A stretch of 64,000 nt of DNA, from positions 242,727-306,726 of the forward strand of contig JAVBRO010000009.1 in NCBI GenBank assembly GCA_031547885.1, in the 5' to 3' direction. Numbering within the stretch: the first letter of the stretch is position 1; the number at the start of each line of letters is the position of its first letter. Of the stretch, positions 41,834 to 49,949 are shown one piece after another. The notes beneath the pieces are model-generated. The model was not told the origin of the DNA, did not search any database, and was given only the letters and a program-made list of their open reading frames with translations. The position numbers were made by a program, and so were the translations under genes. The DNA comes from UBA940 sp031547885 (GTDB taxonomy: Bacteria > Bacteroidota > Bacteroidia > Bacteroidales > Rikenellaceae).

Positions 41834-43687
41834 TTACTCCAATTCAATCACAGGGCTGTTCGCCGCGACGATGTCGCCTTCGTGAACGAGGATGCGCTTG
41901 ATAATACCCTCGGTTTCGGCCGCGATGCTGTTCTCCATCTTCATCGCCTCGAGCACGAACACGTCGGTCTTCGAATTGACCTTGTCGCCCGGCTTGACAA
42001 GGAACGTCAGCACCTTGCCCGGCATGGGGGAGTCGATCGTGTGGCCGCTGATCGGGATTATCTCGACCTTAGGCTCGTCGGCCTTGAGCGCGGCTTTCTC
42101 CGCAGCCAGTTTCTCGACCTCCGAGGCGTGGCGCTCGCATTTGGTCTTGGTCAGGAACTCCTTGGCGACCATCGGGAAAAGCTCGAGCAGCAGCACTTCT
42201 TTCTCGTTCTCAGCCAGCAGTATGCCTCCGCACTGTTCCAGCGCCGGATTTGGCTGCATCTGATGCTTGCTCGTATCGTAGTTGGTTTCGACGGGGCTGC
42301 CCGTGATCTTTTCGCGGAAAGCCGGATCGACCGGAACCGGGGTCTTGCCGTATTCGCCCTTCACCAGGTTGACGAACTGCACGCTCTTGGTGGTGTAGTG
42401 CGGTTTGCCGTTCTTTTCGTCCATCGCGCAGTTGACGGCCTGCACACCCACGATCTGGCTGGTCGGCGTCACGAGCGGCGGAAGTCCGGCGTCCAGACGC
42501 ACGGGAGGTATGAGTTCCATCGCGCGCTGAAGGATATCCTCGTTCTTGAGCTGTTTGAGCTGCGCCACCATGTTGGTGTACATGCCGCCCGGGATCTCGG
42601 CGTTCTTCACCAGTTCGTTGGGCGGCGGGAAATTGAAATAGTTCTCGATCTTGTGGCAGGCGTCGACCAGCGTATCTTCGTCGACGTCGTAGGCGGCCCT
42701 CACGGCGCGGTCGAATTCTGCGTCGATCTCGGCCGGTATATCCTCTTTCAGCGGGTCGAAAGCCTTCGCGACGAGTTTGACGGCATCGAAATCGGCCAGC
42801 TCGGCACGGATCGCAAGCAGTTCCCTGTTGATCTTTGCGACCGCTTCCATATTCACATCCAGACCCACGCCCATCTTCTTGCAGAAGATGTAGATAAGCT
42901 CGATGGCGGGCGCTGCGGGGCCTCCGGCGAAGTTCCAGATGTTGGTGTCGACGATGTCGACTCCGGCGGCGATGGCCGAAACCACCGACGCGAGGCCGAA
43001 GCCCGGAGTGCAGTGGGTGTGGAAATCGACGGGAATGGATATATGTTTTTTGAAAAGCGTAACCAGGTCGTAGGTACGTTTGGGCGGGATCAGGCCGCTC
43101 ATGTCCTTGATAGTGATCATGTCGGCGCCCAGTGCGGCCATCTGCTGCACTTTGTCGAGGAAATAGTGGTCGGTGAATACCGGAGCCGGATTTTTCTTCC
43201 CCTTCAGTTTGTCGAAGAACGACAGTTCGGGATACTTCGGGTCGATGGTGTAGCACACGGCGCAGTCGGCTATCCCGCCGTACTGCTTCACGTATTTGAT
43301 AGTGGCTTTGACGTTGTCCACGTCGTTCAGCGCGTCGAAGATACGCATGATGCCGAGTCCCGATTCGATGGAGTTGCGGCAGAAACCCTCGATTATATTA
43401 TCCGGATAGGGTTGGTAGCCGAACAGGTTGCGTCCGCGCGACAGGGCCGTAAGAAGCGAGGCGTCGCCCACGGCGGCCTTGATCTTTTCGAGCCTGTCCC
43501 AGGGGTTTTCACCCAGGTAGCGCATTACGGAGTCGGGCACGGCGCCGCCCCACACCTCCATGGCGTAGAAGTTGGCGTCTTTGTAGAAAGACAGAACACG
43601 GTCGATCTGGGCCTGGTTCATCCGCGTTGCAAACGATGACTGCTGACCGTCGCGAAGCGTCAAGTCGCGGATCTTGAGAGTTTTCAT
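41834..43687 (-). CDS. Biotin-dependent carboxyltransferase (oxaloacetate decarboxylase alpha / pyruvate carboxylase subunit B)
   Basis: 617 residues. N-terminal carboxyltransferase TIM barrel with TLRDGQQSSFATRM (metal/carboxybiotin site), ALNDVDN, IKDMSGLIPP and VDFHTHCTPG (zinc His pair). A PYC/OADA middle domain and Pro-linker lead to a C-terminal biotinyl domain with EAMKMENS (biotin-Lys). OadA uses Na+-pumping partners and PycB pairs with a biotin carboxylase; neither partner gene is in the window, so the choice stays open. A good promoter lies at 43756-43785. Confidence 0.92.
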   Translation of the reverse strand: MKTLKIRDLTLRDGQQSSFATRMNQAQIDRVLSFYKDANFYAMEVWGGAVPDSVMRYLGENPWDRLEKIKAAVGDASLLTALSRGRNLFGYQPYPDNIIEGFCRNSIESGLGIMRIFDALNDVDNVKATIKYVKQYGGIADCAVCYTIDPKYPELSFFDKLKGKKNPAPVFTDHYFLDKVQQMAALGADMITIKDMSGLIPPKRTYDLVTLFKKHISIPVDFHTHCTPGFGLASVVSAIAAGVDIVDTNIWNFAGGPAAPAIELIYIFCKKMGVGLDVNMEAVAKINRELLAIRAELADFDAVKLVAKAFDPLKEDIPAEIDAEFDRAVRAAYDVDEDTLVDACHKIENYFNFPPPNELVKNAEIPGGMYTNMVAQLKQLKNEDILQRAMELIPPVRLDAGLPPLVTPTSQIVGVQAVNCAMDEKNGKPHYTTKSVQFVNLVKGEYGKTPVPVDPAFREKITGSPVETNYDTSKHQMQPNPALEQCGGILLAENEKEVLLLELFPMVAKEFLTKTKCERHASEVEKLAAEKAALKADEPKVEIIPISGHTIDSPMPGKVLTFLVKPGDKVNSKTDVFVLEAMKMENSIAAETEGIIKRILVHEGDIVAANSPVIELE

Positions 43688-43755
43688 GTTAGAGGCTGGG
43701 TAAAGGAATATGAACTTACATTATTTGTTTTTCAAAGGACTTGAAATTACAATTA

Positions 43756-43785
43756 CAAATGTAAGACCTTTTTTATAATAACAAA
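43756..43785 (-). promoter_or_regulatory. Consensus Bacteroidetes promoter for the carboxyltransferase
   Basis: On the minus strand TTTG (43782-43785), 18 bp, then TACATTTG (43756-43763), 69 nt before the start. Close to TTTG-N19-TAnnTTTG. Confidence 0.65.
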
Positions 43786-43804
43786 CCTTTTGTGTGAAAA
43801 AAAT

Positions 43805-43846
43805 AACAAAAAAATGAAATCCGCCCCAACCGGTGCTGTGGGGCGG
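43805..43846 (-). terminator. Terminator downstream of era
   Basis: CCGCCCCA/TGGGGCGG stem; on the minus strand followed by ATTTCATTTTTTTG. It lies 150 nt past the era stop with a palindromic repeat in between. Confidence 0.7.
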
Positions 43847-43903
43847 TGCATGTTTCTTTGGTTGTTATGGGAGAGTGGTAAAGAACACATGGTTGCGGGT
43901 GTC

Positions 43904-43981
43904 GTCATTGCGGGCGCAGAGAAGTAATCTGCGTTTTTCATCAGATTGCCGCGTCGCGGTTACACCGCTCCTCGCAATGAC
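43904..43981. repeat. GTCATTGCG palindromic repeat
   Basis: Outer arms GTCATTGCG (43904-43912) and CGCAATGAC (43973-43981) with a diverged middle. Related to the element at 24241-24327. Confidence 0.65.
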
Positions 43982-43996
43982 AATGGCCGTTGCCGT

Positions 43997-44893
43997 CTAC
44001 TCGTTATAACCGAAACGGCGGAGTTGCGATTCGCTGTCGCGCCAGTCGTCGGCGACCTTCACGAAAAGCTCGAGGAAAACTTTCTTTCCAAGAAACTCTT
44101 CGAGGTCTTTTCGCGCCTGGGTCCCCACTTTTTTGAGCTTTTCGCCCTTGTGGCCTATTATTATGCCCTTCTGCGACTGTCGCGAGACGTAAATCACCGC
44201 GCGGATATGGTCTATCCCGGGACTTTCCTTATATTCCTCGATCGCAACTTCGACGCTGTAAGGCACCTCTTTGCTGTAGTTCAGCAATATCTTTTCGCGG
44301 ATTATCTCGGTAGCGAAGAACCTCAGGCTGCGGTCGGTCAGCGCGTCGCGCTCGAAGAAAGGCTCGCCATCGGGCAGAAGCTCCAGCACGCGCCCCAGCA
44401 GACCCTCCGTATTGAATCCGAGCAGCGCCGAGGCCGTCACGACCTGCGCCTCCGGGAGCCACCGTTGCCAGTTTTCGACCATCGCCCCGACGGCTTCGGG
44501 CGTCGACAGGTCTATCTTATTGATGATGACGATTGTCGGAATGCCGCTCTGCCTGATGTTTTCGACTATTCCGGCGTTGCGTTCCGGCAGCGCGCCGCCC
44601 GTCTGCGCCCCCTCGACCGTGTCGGTCACGTAAAGTATCACGTCGGCGTCCTGCACCGCCCCCTGCACGAACTTCATCATCGACTCCTGAAGTTTGTAAC
44701 CCGGCTTCAGAATGCCCGGCGTGTCGGAGTAGACGATCTGGAAATCGTCGCCGTTCACGATCCCCATTATCCGGTGGCGCGTCGTCTGCGCCTTCGACGT
44801 GATTATCGAAATGCGCTCCCCGACCAAACGGTTCATCAGCGTCGACTTACCCACATTCGGATTCCCTATGATATTTACAAATCCCGATTTCAT
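43997..44893 (-). CDS. era: GTPase Era
   Basis: Essential GTPase for 30S assembly that binds 16S rRNA. 298 residues. G1 GNPNVGKS (10-17), switch region TTRHRIMGI, G3 DTPG, G4 NKID, then a C-terminal KH domain with IIIGHKGEKLKKVGTQARKD. The ATG at 44893 is the family start. The leader abuts the hairpin-rich element copy 2 on its upstream side. Confidence 0.96.
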   Translation of the reverse strand: MKSGFVNIIGNPNVGKSTLMNRLVGERISIITSKAQTTRHRIMGIVNGDDFQIVYSDTPGILKPGYKLQESMMKFVQGAVQDADVILYVTDTVEGAQTGGALPERNAGIVENIRQSGIPTIVIINKIDLSTPEAVGAMVENWQRWLPEAQVVTASALLGFNTEGLLGRVLELLPDGEPFFERDALTDRSLRFFATEIIREKILLNYSKEVPYSVEVAIEEYKESPGIDHIRAVIYVSRQSQKGIIIGHKGEKLKKVGTQARKDLEEFLGKKVFLELFVKVADDWRDSESQLRRFGYNE

Positions 44894-44934
44894 ACCGCAA
44901 ATTTAATCAATAAATAATGGTATCTTTGTTTATT

Positions 44935-45283
44935 GTTACTTTTGCAAATCCAAAAGTAACCAAAAGATTGCGGCTGCGAGCCGCGGCGTTGAGATACTTC
45001 GTATCTCTTTATTTTGAATGGTTTTGAAGTGAATCGACGTTTACGAGGATGGCTCGGCTATCACGGTTATTAAAATTTTGCGGGTTGCACGAAGTGCAAC
45101 ATTATTTTGAAGAACCCTGCTCTCGAAAATTAATTTTCAGAGACAGGTTGCTTCAAAATAAATAGCCAGGCTTCGCCTGCCGCAAATTTAATAACCGGCA
45201 AAATACCAAGACGTACTTATCACCACCATAGTAGGAAACGTAGTTTCCGTTAAAAATTTTTGGGCGACTTTTTTAAAAGTCGC
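44935..45283 (+). repeat. Hairpin-rich dispersed element, copy 2
   Basis: Left stem GTTACTTTTG-caaatc-CAAAAGTAAC, right stem GCGACTTTT-tt-AAAAGTCGC, with GCGGCT-gcg-AGCCGC near the left end. It carries both GAGATACTTCGTATCTC and GGAAACGTAGTTTCC. The central module (GCGGGTTGCACGAAGTGCAA to CAGGCTTCGCCTGCCGC) is inverted relative to copy 1. TATCTTTG (44921-44928) and TACTTTTG (44937-44944) boxes occur at its left edge. Confidence 0.88.
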
Positions 45284-45310
45284 GGTTGAAACAAAGAAAA
45301 GCATAAATAT

Positions 45311-46153
45311 ATGGAAGATCATAAGTTAACGGTAGCGTTGATATACGATTTCGACGGGACGCTGTCGCCGGGGAATATGCAGGAGTACGATTTTATTCCG
45401 GCGGTGGGCAGCAGTAATGTCGAGTTCTGGAGTGCGAGCAGCCAGTTGGCGCGCGACCAGGACGCCGATCCGATCCTGACGTATATGGCTAAGATGATCC
45501 AGGAGGCGCGCAGCCGCGGGGTCTCGCTGAAGCGGGAGTCGTTCCAGGAGTCGGGCCGCAAGATCGAACTTTTCCCCGGAGTGAGGGAGTGGTTCGGGCG
45601 GATAAACAGCTACGGCGAAGAGCGGGGGATCAAGGTGGTGCATTACATAAACTCGTCGGGCATCAAGGAGATGATCGAGGGGACGCCCATAGCCGGTGAG
45701 TTCAGGAAGATCTACGCCTGTTCGTTCCTGTACGACGTCGACGGGGTGGCCTACTGGCCCGCCGTGGCGGTGAATTACACCAACAAGACGCAGTTTATTT
45801 TCAAGATAAACAAGGGGGTGGAGCCGGTGTGGGACGCCAAGGCGGTGAACCAGTATATCGACGAGAGCAAGCGCCCGGTGCCGTTCAAGCACATGATCTA
45901 TTTCGGCGACGGTACGACAGACATCCCCTGCATGCGGCTTGTGAAGTCGTCGGGCGGGTATTCCATTGCGGTTTACGACCCGGCTTCGGACAGCGGGCGG
46001 GAGGAGCCGTTGCGCCTGATCCGCGAGAACCGCGTAAATTTCGTTTCGCCGGCCGATTACAGCGAGGGGCGCGAACTCGACCGCATCGTGAAGACGATCA
46101 TCGACAAGATCGACGCCGACTACGAACTTTCAACATTGGAACATAAGTTATGA
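45311..46153 (+). CDS. HAD-family hydrolase
   Basis: 280 residues. Motif I VALIYDFDGTLSP (nucleophile Asp and acid/base Asp), motif II VVHYINSSG, motif IV IYFGDGTTDIP (metal Asp pair). A cap insert of helices lies between motifs I and II. A phosphatase is expected; the substrate is unknown. Its stop overlaps the rdgB start (ATGA), linking it to nucleotide clean-up. Confidence 0.88.
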   Translation: MEDHKLTVALIYDFDGTLSPGNMQEYDFIPAVGSSNVEFWSASSQLARDQDADPILTYMAKMIQEARSRGVSLKRESFQESGRKIELFPGVREWFGRINSYGEERGIKVVHYINSSGIKEMIEGTPIAGEFRKIYACSFLYDVDGVAYWPAVAVNYTNKTQFIFKINKGVEPVWDAKAVNQYIDESKRPVPFKHMIYFGDGTTDIPCMRLVKSSGGYSIAVYDPASDSGREEPLRLIRENRVNFVSPADYSEGRELDRIVKTIIDKIDADYELSTLEHKL

Positions 46154-46734
46154 GGCTCGTTTTCGCAACCAACAACAAGCATAAGATAGAGGAAGTTTCG
46201 GCCATCCTGGGGCCGGATTTCGAACTGAAGACCCCGGCCGACTGCGGCATCACCGAAGATATTCCAGAAACGCAGCCCACTCTCGAGGGCAACGCCCTGC
46301 AAAAGGCGCGCTATATCCACGAACGGACGGGCCTGGATTGTTTTGCCGACGACACGGGCCTGGAAGTGGCGGCCCTCGGCGGCGATCCCGGGGTACGTTC
46401 GGCGCGGTATGCGGGCGACCAGCATGATTTCGACGAGAACACGGCGCTGCTTCTGAAAAATCTTGAAAACGAGGCCGACCGCTCGGCCCGTTTCCGCACG
46501 GTCATCGCACTGATCCTCGGCGGACGAGAATACCTCTTCGACGGCGTTGTGAACGGGCGCATAATTGACGAATATCGCGGAACAGGCGGTTTCGGCTACG
46601 ATCCGGTATTCATCCCCGACGGTTACACAGAAACTTTTGCCGAGATGAGCGCGGCGCAGAAAAACGCCATAAGCCACCGCGCCCGAGCTGTCGAAAAATT
46701 AAATTCGTTTTTAAAAGAGTATCGCGACTTTTAA
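46150..46734 (+). CDS. rdgB: XTP/dITP pyrophosphatase (Ham1/RdgB)
   Basis: Hydrolyses non-canonical purine triphosphates to monophosphates. 194 residues. FATNNKHKIEEV at the N-terminus, DCFADDTGLEV active-site loop, GDPGVRSARYAG, GTGGFGYDPVF and SHRARAVEKL are all hallmark motifs. ATG 46150 overlaps the upstream stop. Its last codons (RDF, stop) form one arm of the terminal hairpin of repeat copy 3. Confidence 0.96.
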   Translation: MRLVFATNNKHKIEEVSAILGPDFELKTPADCGITEDIPETQPTLEGNALQKARYIHERTGLDCFADDTGLEVAALGGDPGVRSARYAGDQHDFDENTALLLKNLENEADRSARFRTVIALILGGREYLFDGVVNGRIIDEYRGTGGFGYDPVFIPDGYTETFAEMSAAQKNAISHRARAVEKLNSFLKEYRDF

Positions 46735-47054
46735 AAAAGTCGCCCAAAAATTTTCAGAGATACTGCGTATCTCACTATTTTGATGATAACGATGTTTTTG
46801 CGAATGCGGTTGGTTATTGAAATTTCGCGGCAGGCGAAGCCTGTGCACTTTCTTGGCCAGAGTTTATCTTGAAAATTTATTTTCAGAGTAAACTCTGGCC
46901 AAGAAATGTTGCACTTCGTGCAACCCGCGAAATTTTAATAACAGGATAGTCGAAACATCCCCGTAAACATTGATTTGCTTCAACACAATATCAAATAAAT
47001 CCGCAGGCGGCGTTCCGCCAATTTTTTGGTTACTTTGCAATTCGGCAAAGTAAC
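46724..47054 (-). repeat. Hairpin-rich dispersed element, copy 3 (reverse orientation)
   Basis: Ends: GCGACTTTT-aa-AAAAGTCGC (46724-46743, overlapping the rdgB stop) and GTTACTTTGC-aattcg-GCAAAGTAAC (47029-47054), so it lies inverted relative to copies 1 and 2. The hairpin GAGATACTGCGTATCTC is present instead of GGAAACGTAGTTTCC. Relative to its own ends the central module has the orientation of copy 2. Confidence 0.88.
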
Positions 47055-47088
47055 AGTTGTAATATAATGAACTAAATTTGCAGGCGAT

Positions 47089-48048
47089 ATGAAAAAAATG
47101 TTATTGTTTGCGGCGGTTACGCTGATGGTGTGCGCATCGTGCGGAGGGGGTCGGAAAGCTAAGCCTGCGGGCGGAACTGCGGATGCGTCGGATGGGGCGA
47201 AGGCAAAAAAAACTTACGTGCTGCCCAAGATCCCGGGAATGATCTCGGATCCTATGGAGCAGGCGCAGTACATGGCGCAGCATTTTTGGGACAGTTTCGA
47301 TTTTGCCGACACCACAAATATCAGCAACGCGGAATATACCGAGCAGGCGTTCACGAACTTCGTGCAGATACTTTTGAACAGTCCGCACGAGATCGGCGAC
47401 GCATCCATCCGCACCATGTTCGGCAAGGCTTCCGTGGATAAGGCGATGTTCCAGCACTTTTTGGAACTTTCCGAAAAATACCTTTATGATCCCAATTCTC
47501 CCTTCCGCGACGACGAATACTATATCGCGGTGCTGGAGACGGTGCTGGCCAGTCCTGTGCCCGACCAGTGGGAAAAGATACGCCCGCAGGAGCAGCTGCG
47601 CATGGCGCTCAAGAATCGTGTCGGCACCCGGGCGGCCGATTTTCGCTATACACTCGAATCGGGTGCAACGGGTACGCTGTATGGTCTTATGAAGGCGCCG
47701 TACACGCTCATTTTCATAAATAATCCGGGCTGTTCGGCCTGCAAGGAGACGATGCAGCAGATACTGGACTCGCAGTTGCTCACGCAGTTGGTGGTTGAAG
47801 GGATGCTCACGGTCCTTGCCATTTATCCCGACGAGGATCTTGAGGAGTGGCACAAGTTCGCCCCGCATATGCCGCAGGGGTGGATAAATTCCTACGACAA
47901 GGAACTGAAAATTAAGAAAGAGGAACTTTACGACCTGAAGGCCATACCTACGCTTTATCTTCTCGACAATGATAAAACGGTGATGCTCAAGGACGTGATG
48001 TCCATTCCATTAATAGAAGAGATCATATATCAAGATTTACAACAATAA
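47089..48048 (+). CDS. DUF5106 lipoprotein with thioredoxin-like domain
   Basis: 319 residues. Lipoprotein signal MKKMLLFAAVTLMVCASC, a DUF5106 N-terminal helical domain (YMAQHFWDSFDFAD ... FTNFVQILL), then a thioredoxin-like domain with NPGCSACKET (CSAC active-site-like) and IPTLYLLDND (cis-Pro loop). A periplasmic thiol-redox or folding role is inferred. Stands alone between the repeat copy 3 and a heptamer array. Confidence 0.82.
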   Translation: MKKMLLFAAVTLMVCASCGGGRKAKPAGGTADASDGAKAKKTYVLPKIPGMISDPMEQAQYMAQHFWDSFDFADTTNISNAEYTEQAFTNFVQILLNSPHEIGDASIRTMFGKASVDKAMFQHFLELSEKYLYDPNSPFRDDEYYIAVLETVLASPVPDQWEKIRPQEQLRMALKNRVGTRAADFRYTLESGATGTLYGLMKAPYTLIFINNPGCSACKETMQQILDSQLLTQLVVEGMLTVLAIYPDEDLEEWHKFAPHMPQGWINSYDKELKIKKEELYDLKAIPTLYLLDNDKTVMLKDVMSIPLIEEIIYQDLQQ

Positions 48049-48080
48049 ACAATCATGAATAGCGGATCATGAATTCTCAA

Positions 48081-48117
48081 CTATGAATTCGTAATTCGTA
48101 ATTCGTAATTCGTAATT
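48081..48117 (+). repeat. Heptamer (AATTCGT) array before folD
   Basis: Four AATTCGT units ending 3 nt before the folD ATG, preceded by looser ATCATGAAT-type units from about 48051. Confidence 0.75.
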
Positions 48118-48120
48118 GAA

Positions 48121-48996
48121 ATGACAATAATAGACGGAAAAGAGGTGGCGGCCGCGCTGCGAAAGGAAATAGCGGCGGAAGTTGAAACGATGGTGAAGGC
48201 CGGAAAGCGTCCGCCGCACCTTGTGGCGATCCTGGTTGGCGACGACGGTGCGTCGCAGACCTACGTGGGGCACAAGGAGAAGTGCTGCGGCGAAGTCGGG
48301 TTCCGCTCGACCGTGCTGCGCCTGCCCGAAGAGACCACCGAACGGCAGCTTCTGGACGAGATCGCACGTCTGAACTCGGACCCCGGGGTGGACGGCTTCA
48401 TAGTCCAACTTCCGCTTCCGAAACACATCTCCGAACAGAAAGTGATCGAGGCTATCGACTACCGCAAGGATGTCGACGGTTTCCATCCGATAAACGTGGG
48501 GCGCATGACCATGGGGCTTCCGGCGTTCGTCTCGGCGACCCCCGACGGCATTCTCGCCCTGCTGAAATACTACAAGATCGAGACCGCCGGAAAGCACTGC
48601 GTCGTGATAGGCCGCAGCAACATAGTTGGCCGTCCGATCGCCAACCTGCTGTCACAGAAGGGGTGGGACTGCACCGTGACCATGTGCCACAGCCGCACGG
48701 CGAATCTCAAAGAAGTGGTCGCATCGGGCGACATAGTGATCGCCGCGCTGGGCAAGGCCGAATTCGTTACGGCCGATATGGTTAAGGAGGGCGCTGTGGT
48801 GATAGACGTGGGCATCACACGCATTCCGAGCGACAAGACAAAGAGCGGCTGGAAGCTGGTTGGTGACGTGAAATACGACGAAGTGGCCCCGAAATGCTCT
48901 TACATAACCCCGGTTCCGGGCGGGGTCGGTCCCATGACCATCATCTCGCTGATGCAGAACACTCTGAAAGCCGGGCGCAAAGAGATTTACGGCTGA
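48121..48996 (+). CDS. folD: Bifunctional methylenetetrahydrofolate dehydrogenase/cyclohydrolase
   Basis: One-carbon metabolism enzyme, 291 residues. PHLVAILVGDDGASQTYVGHK with catalytic Lys, GFIVQLPLPKH, VIGRSNIVGRPIANLL (NADP site) and TPVPGGVGPMTI are all standard. ATG 48121 follows a heptamer array with almost no spacer. Its 3' end overlaps the convergent nuclease gene by 10 bp. Confidence 0.96.
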   Translation: MTIIDGKEVAAALRKEIAAEVETMVKAGKRPPHLVAILVGDDGASQTYVGHKEKCCGEVGFRSTVLRLPEETTERQLLDEIARLNSDPGVDGFIVQLPLPKHISEQKVIEAIDYRKDVDGFHPINVGRMTMGLPAFVSATPDGILALLKYYKIETAGKHCVVIGRSNIVGRPIANLLSQKGWDCTVTMCHSRTANLKEVVASGDIVIAALGKAEFVTADMVKEGAVVIDVGITRIPSDKTKSGWKLVGDVKYDEVAPKCSYITPVPGGVGPMTIISLMQNTLKAGRKEIYG

Positions 48997-49934
48997 TAAT
49001 ATCTTACGTCTAAATAACCGGCCAGTTTTTCATACGCCGGATTGCCGGACATTTCTTCAAGGATCGCTCCCGGGTCGACAATGACATACCTGGACTGGTC
49101 CCGAAGCATATTACGCCAACTCATCTCCATGCCAAGACCTGTGCAAGGGTATTTCTTATCCAGAAGATCCCTGTTAGCAGATGGGATAATGTGTATATGC
49201 AGGAAATCATCGGCGCTCAATGATTCCGAATCACGATATCTTACCATTTGCTCGGCCCATAAGGTCTGCCGCATAAGCTGGTAAAACGGTTCGTAATAAT
49301 ATGCCGGAATATTGTCCTGTTTAAGCTGTCCGGAAACTTTGATAAGGCTGTTGTATCTGCTCTGCCGTACAGTGCCTTTGTTTCCTGCGGCTTTGTTGTC
49401 GTTATTATAATGTTCGGTATATTTCCACTCTATAGGGATTAGCCAGTTACGGCCAGATATGTGCCTGGCATACACCAGGGCATCTATGGATGTGCATTGG
49501 GTGCCCCTTGTCGAATTACCCTCGTTCAGGTGGTCGGAATCGCTTACCGCCTCGAACTGGATATATGAAGGGGACTTATCCGTTGTAACAGGCATTATGT
49601 CCGTAAACTCATTCCTGATGCTATTTAGGAATCGCAGGATAAAGGCCTTGTCGTTCCGCAGCATGAACAGATGATTCAGGCAGGCTGTCTGGGATGACAG
49701 AATATGCCCTGTGGGTCCGGCTCCACCCCACCAGGAAATCCGATTATCACGAAAATATTTTATTACTTCGTCGCGGATCGGGGAGAAAATATTCTTTACT
49801 CCTTCCGTGATAACGAAGTCCCTCTTTTGGCCCAGGAACGTGCATCCTCCTTTCGCCCCGTCGAACACCTGGTCATTGTTTCGTAACAGTTCGGTTTGCC
49901 TGTTCCGCTGGGACTCCTGGAATTTTGAAGCCAT
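48987..49934 (-). CDS. PGN_0703-family putative restriction endonuclease (PD-(D/E)XK-like)
   Basis: 315 residues. The pattern SIDALVYARHISGRNWLIPIEWKYTE (split D...E-x-K with EWKY) is a PD-(D/E)XK active site. The length and the SSQTACLNHLF segment fit a family I recall as PGN_0703 putative restriction endonucleases. No methyltransferase or partner lies next to it, so it is an orphan in this window. It overlaps folD by 10 bp at the 3' ends and has slightly lower GC than its neighbours, suggesting acquisition. Confidence 0.7.
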   Translation of the reverse strand: MASKFQESQRNRQTELLRNNDQVFDGAKGGCTFLGQKRDFVITEGVKNIFSPIRDEVIKYFRDNRISWWGGAGPTGHILSSQTACLNHLFMLRNDKAFILRFLNSIRNEFTDIMPVTTDKSPSYIQFEAVSDSDHLNEGNSTRGTQCTSIDALVYARHISGRNWLIPIEWKYTEHYNNDNKAAGNKGTVRQSRYNSLIKVSGQLKQDNIPAYYYEPFYQLMRQTLWAEQMVRYRDSESLSADDFLHIHIIPSANRDLLDKKYPCTGLGMEMSWRNMLRDQSRYVIVDPGAILEEMSGNPAYEKLAGYLDVRYYQP

Positions 49935-49949
49935 TACTTGGGATTTTAT

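Noticed and set aside
41882..43639. 585-codon frame antisense to the carboxyltransferase
   Set aside because: Shadow of a clear biotin carboxyltransferase gene; no recognisable domain.
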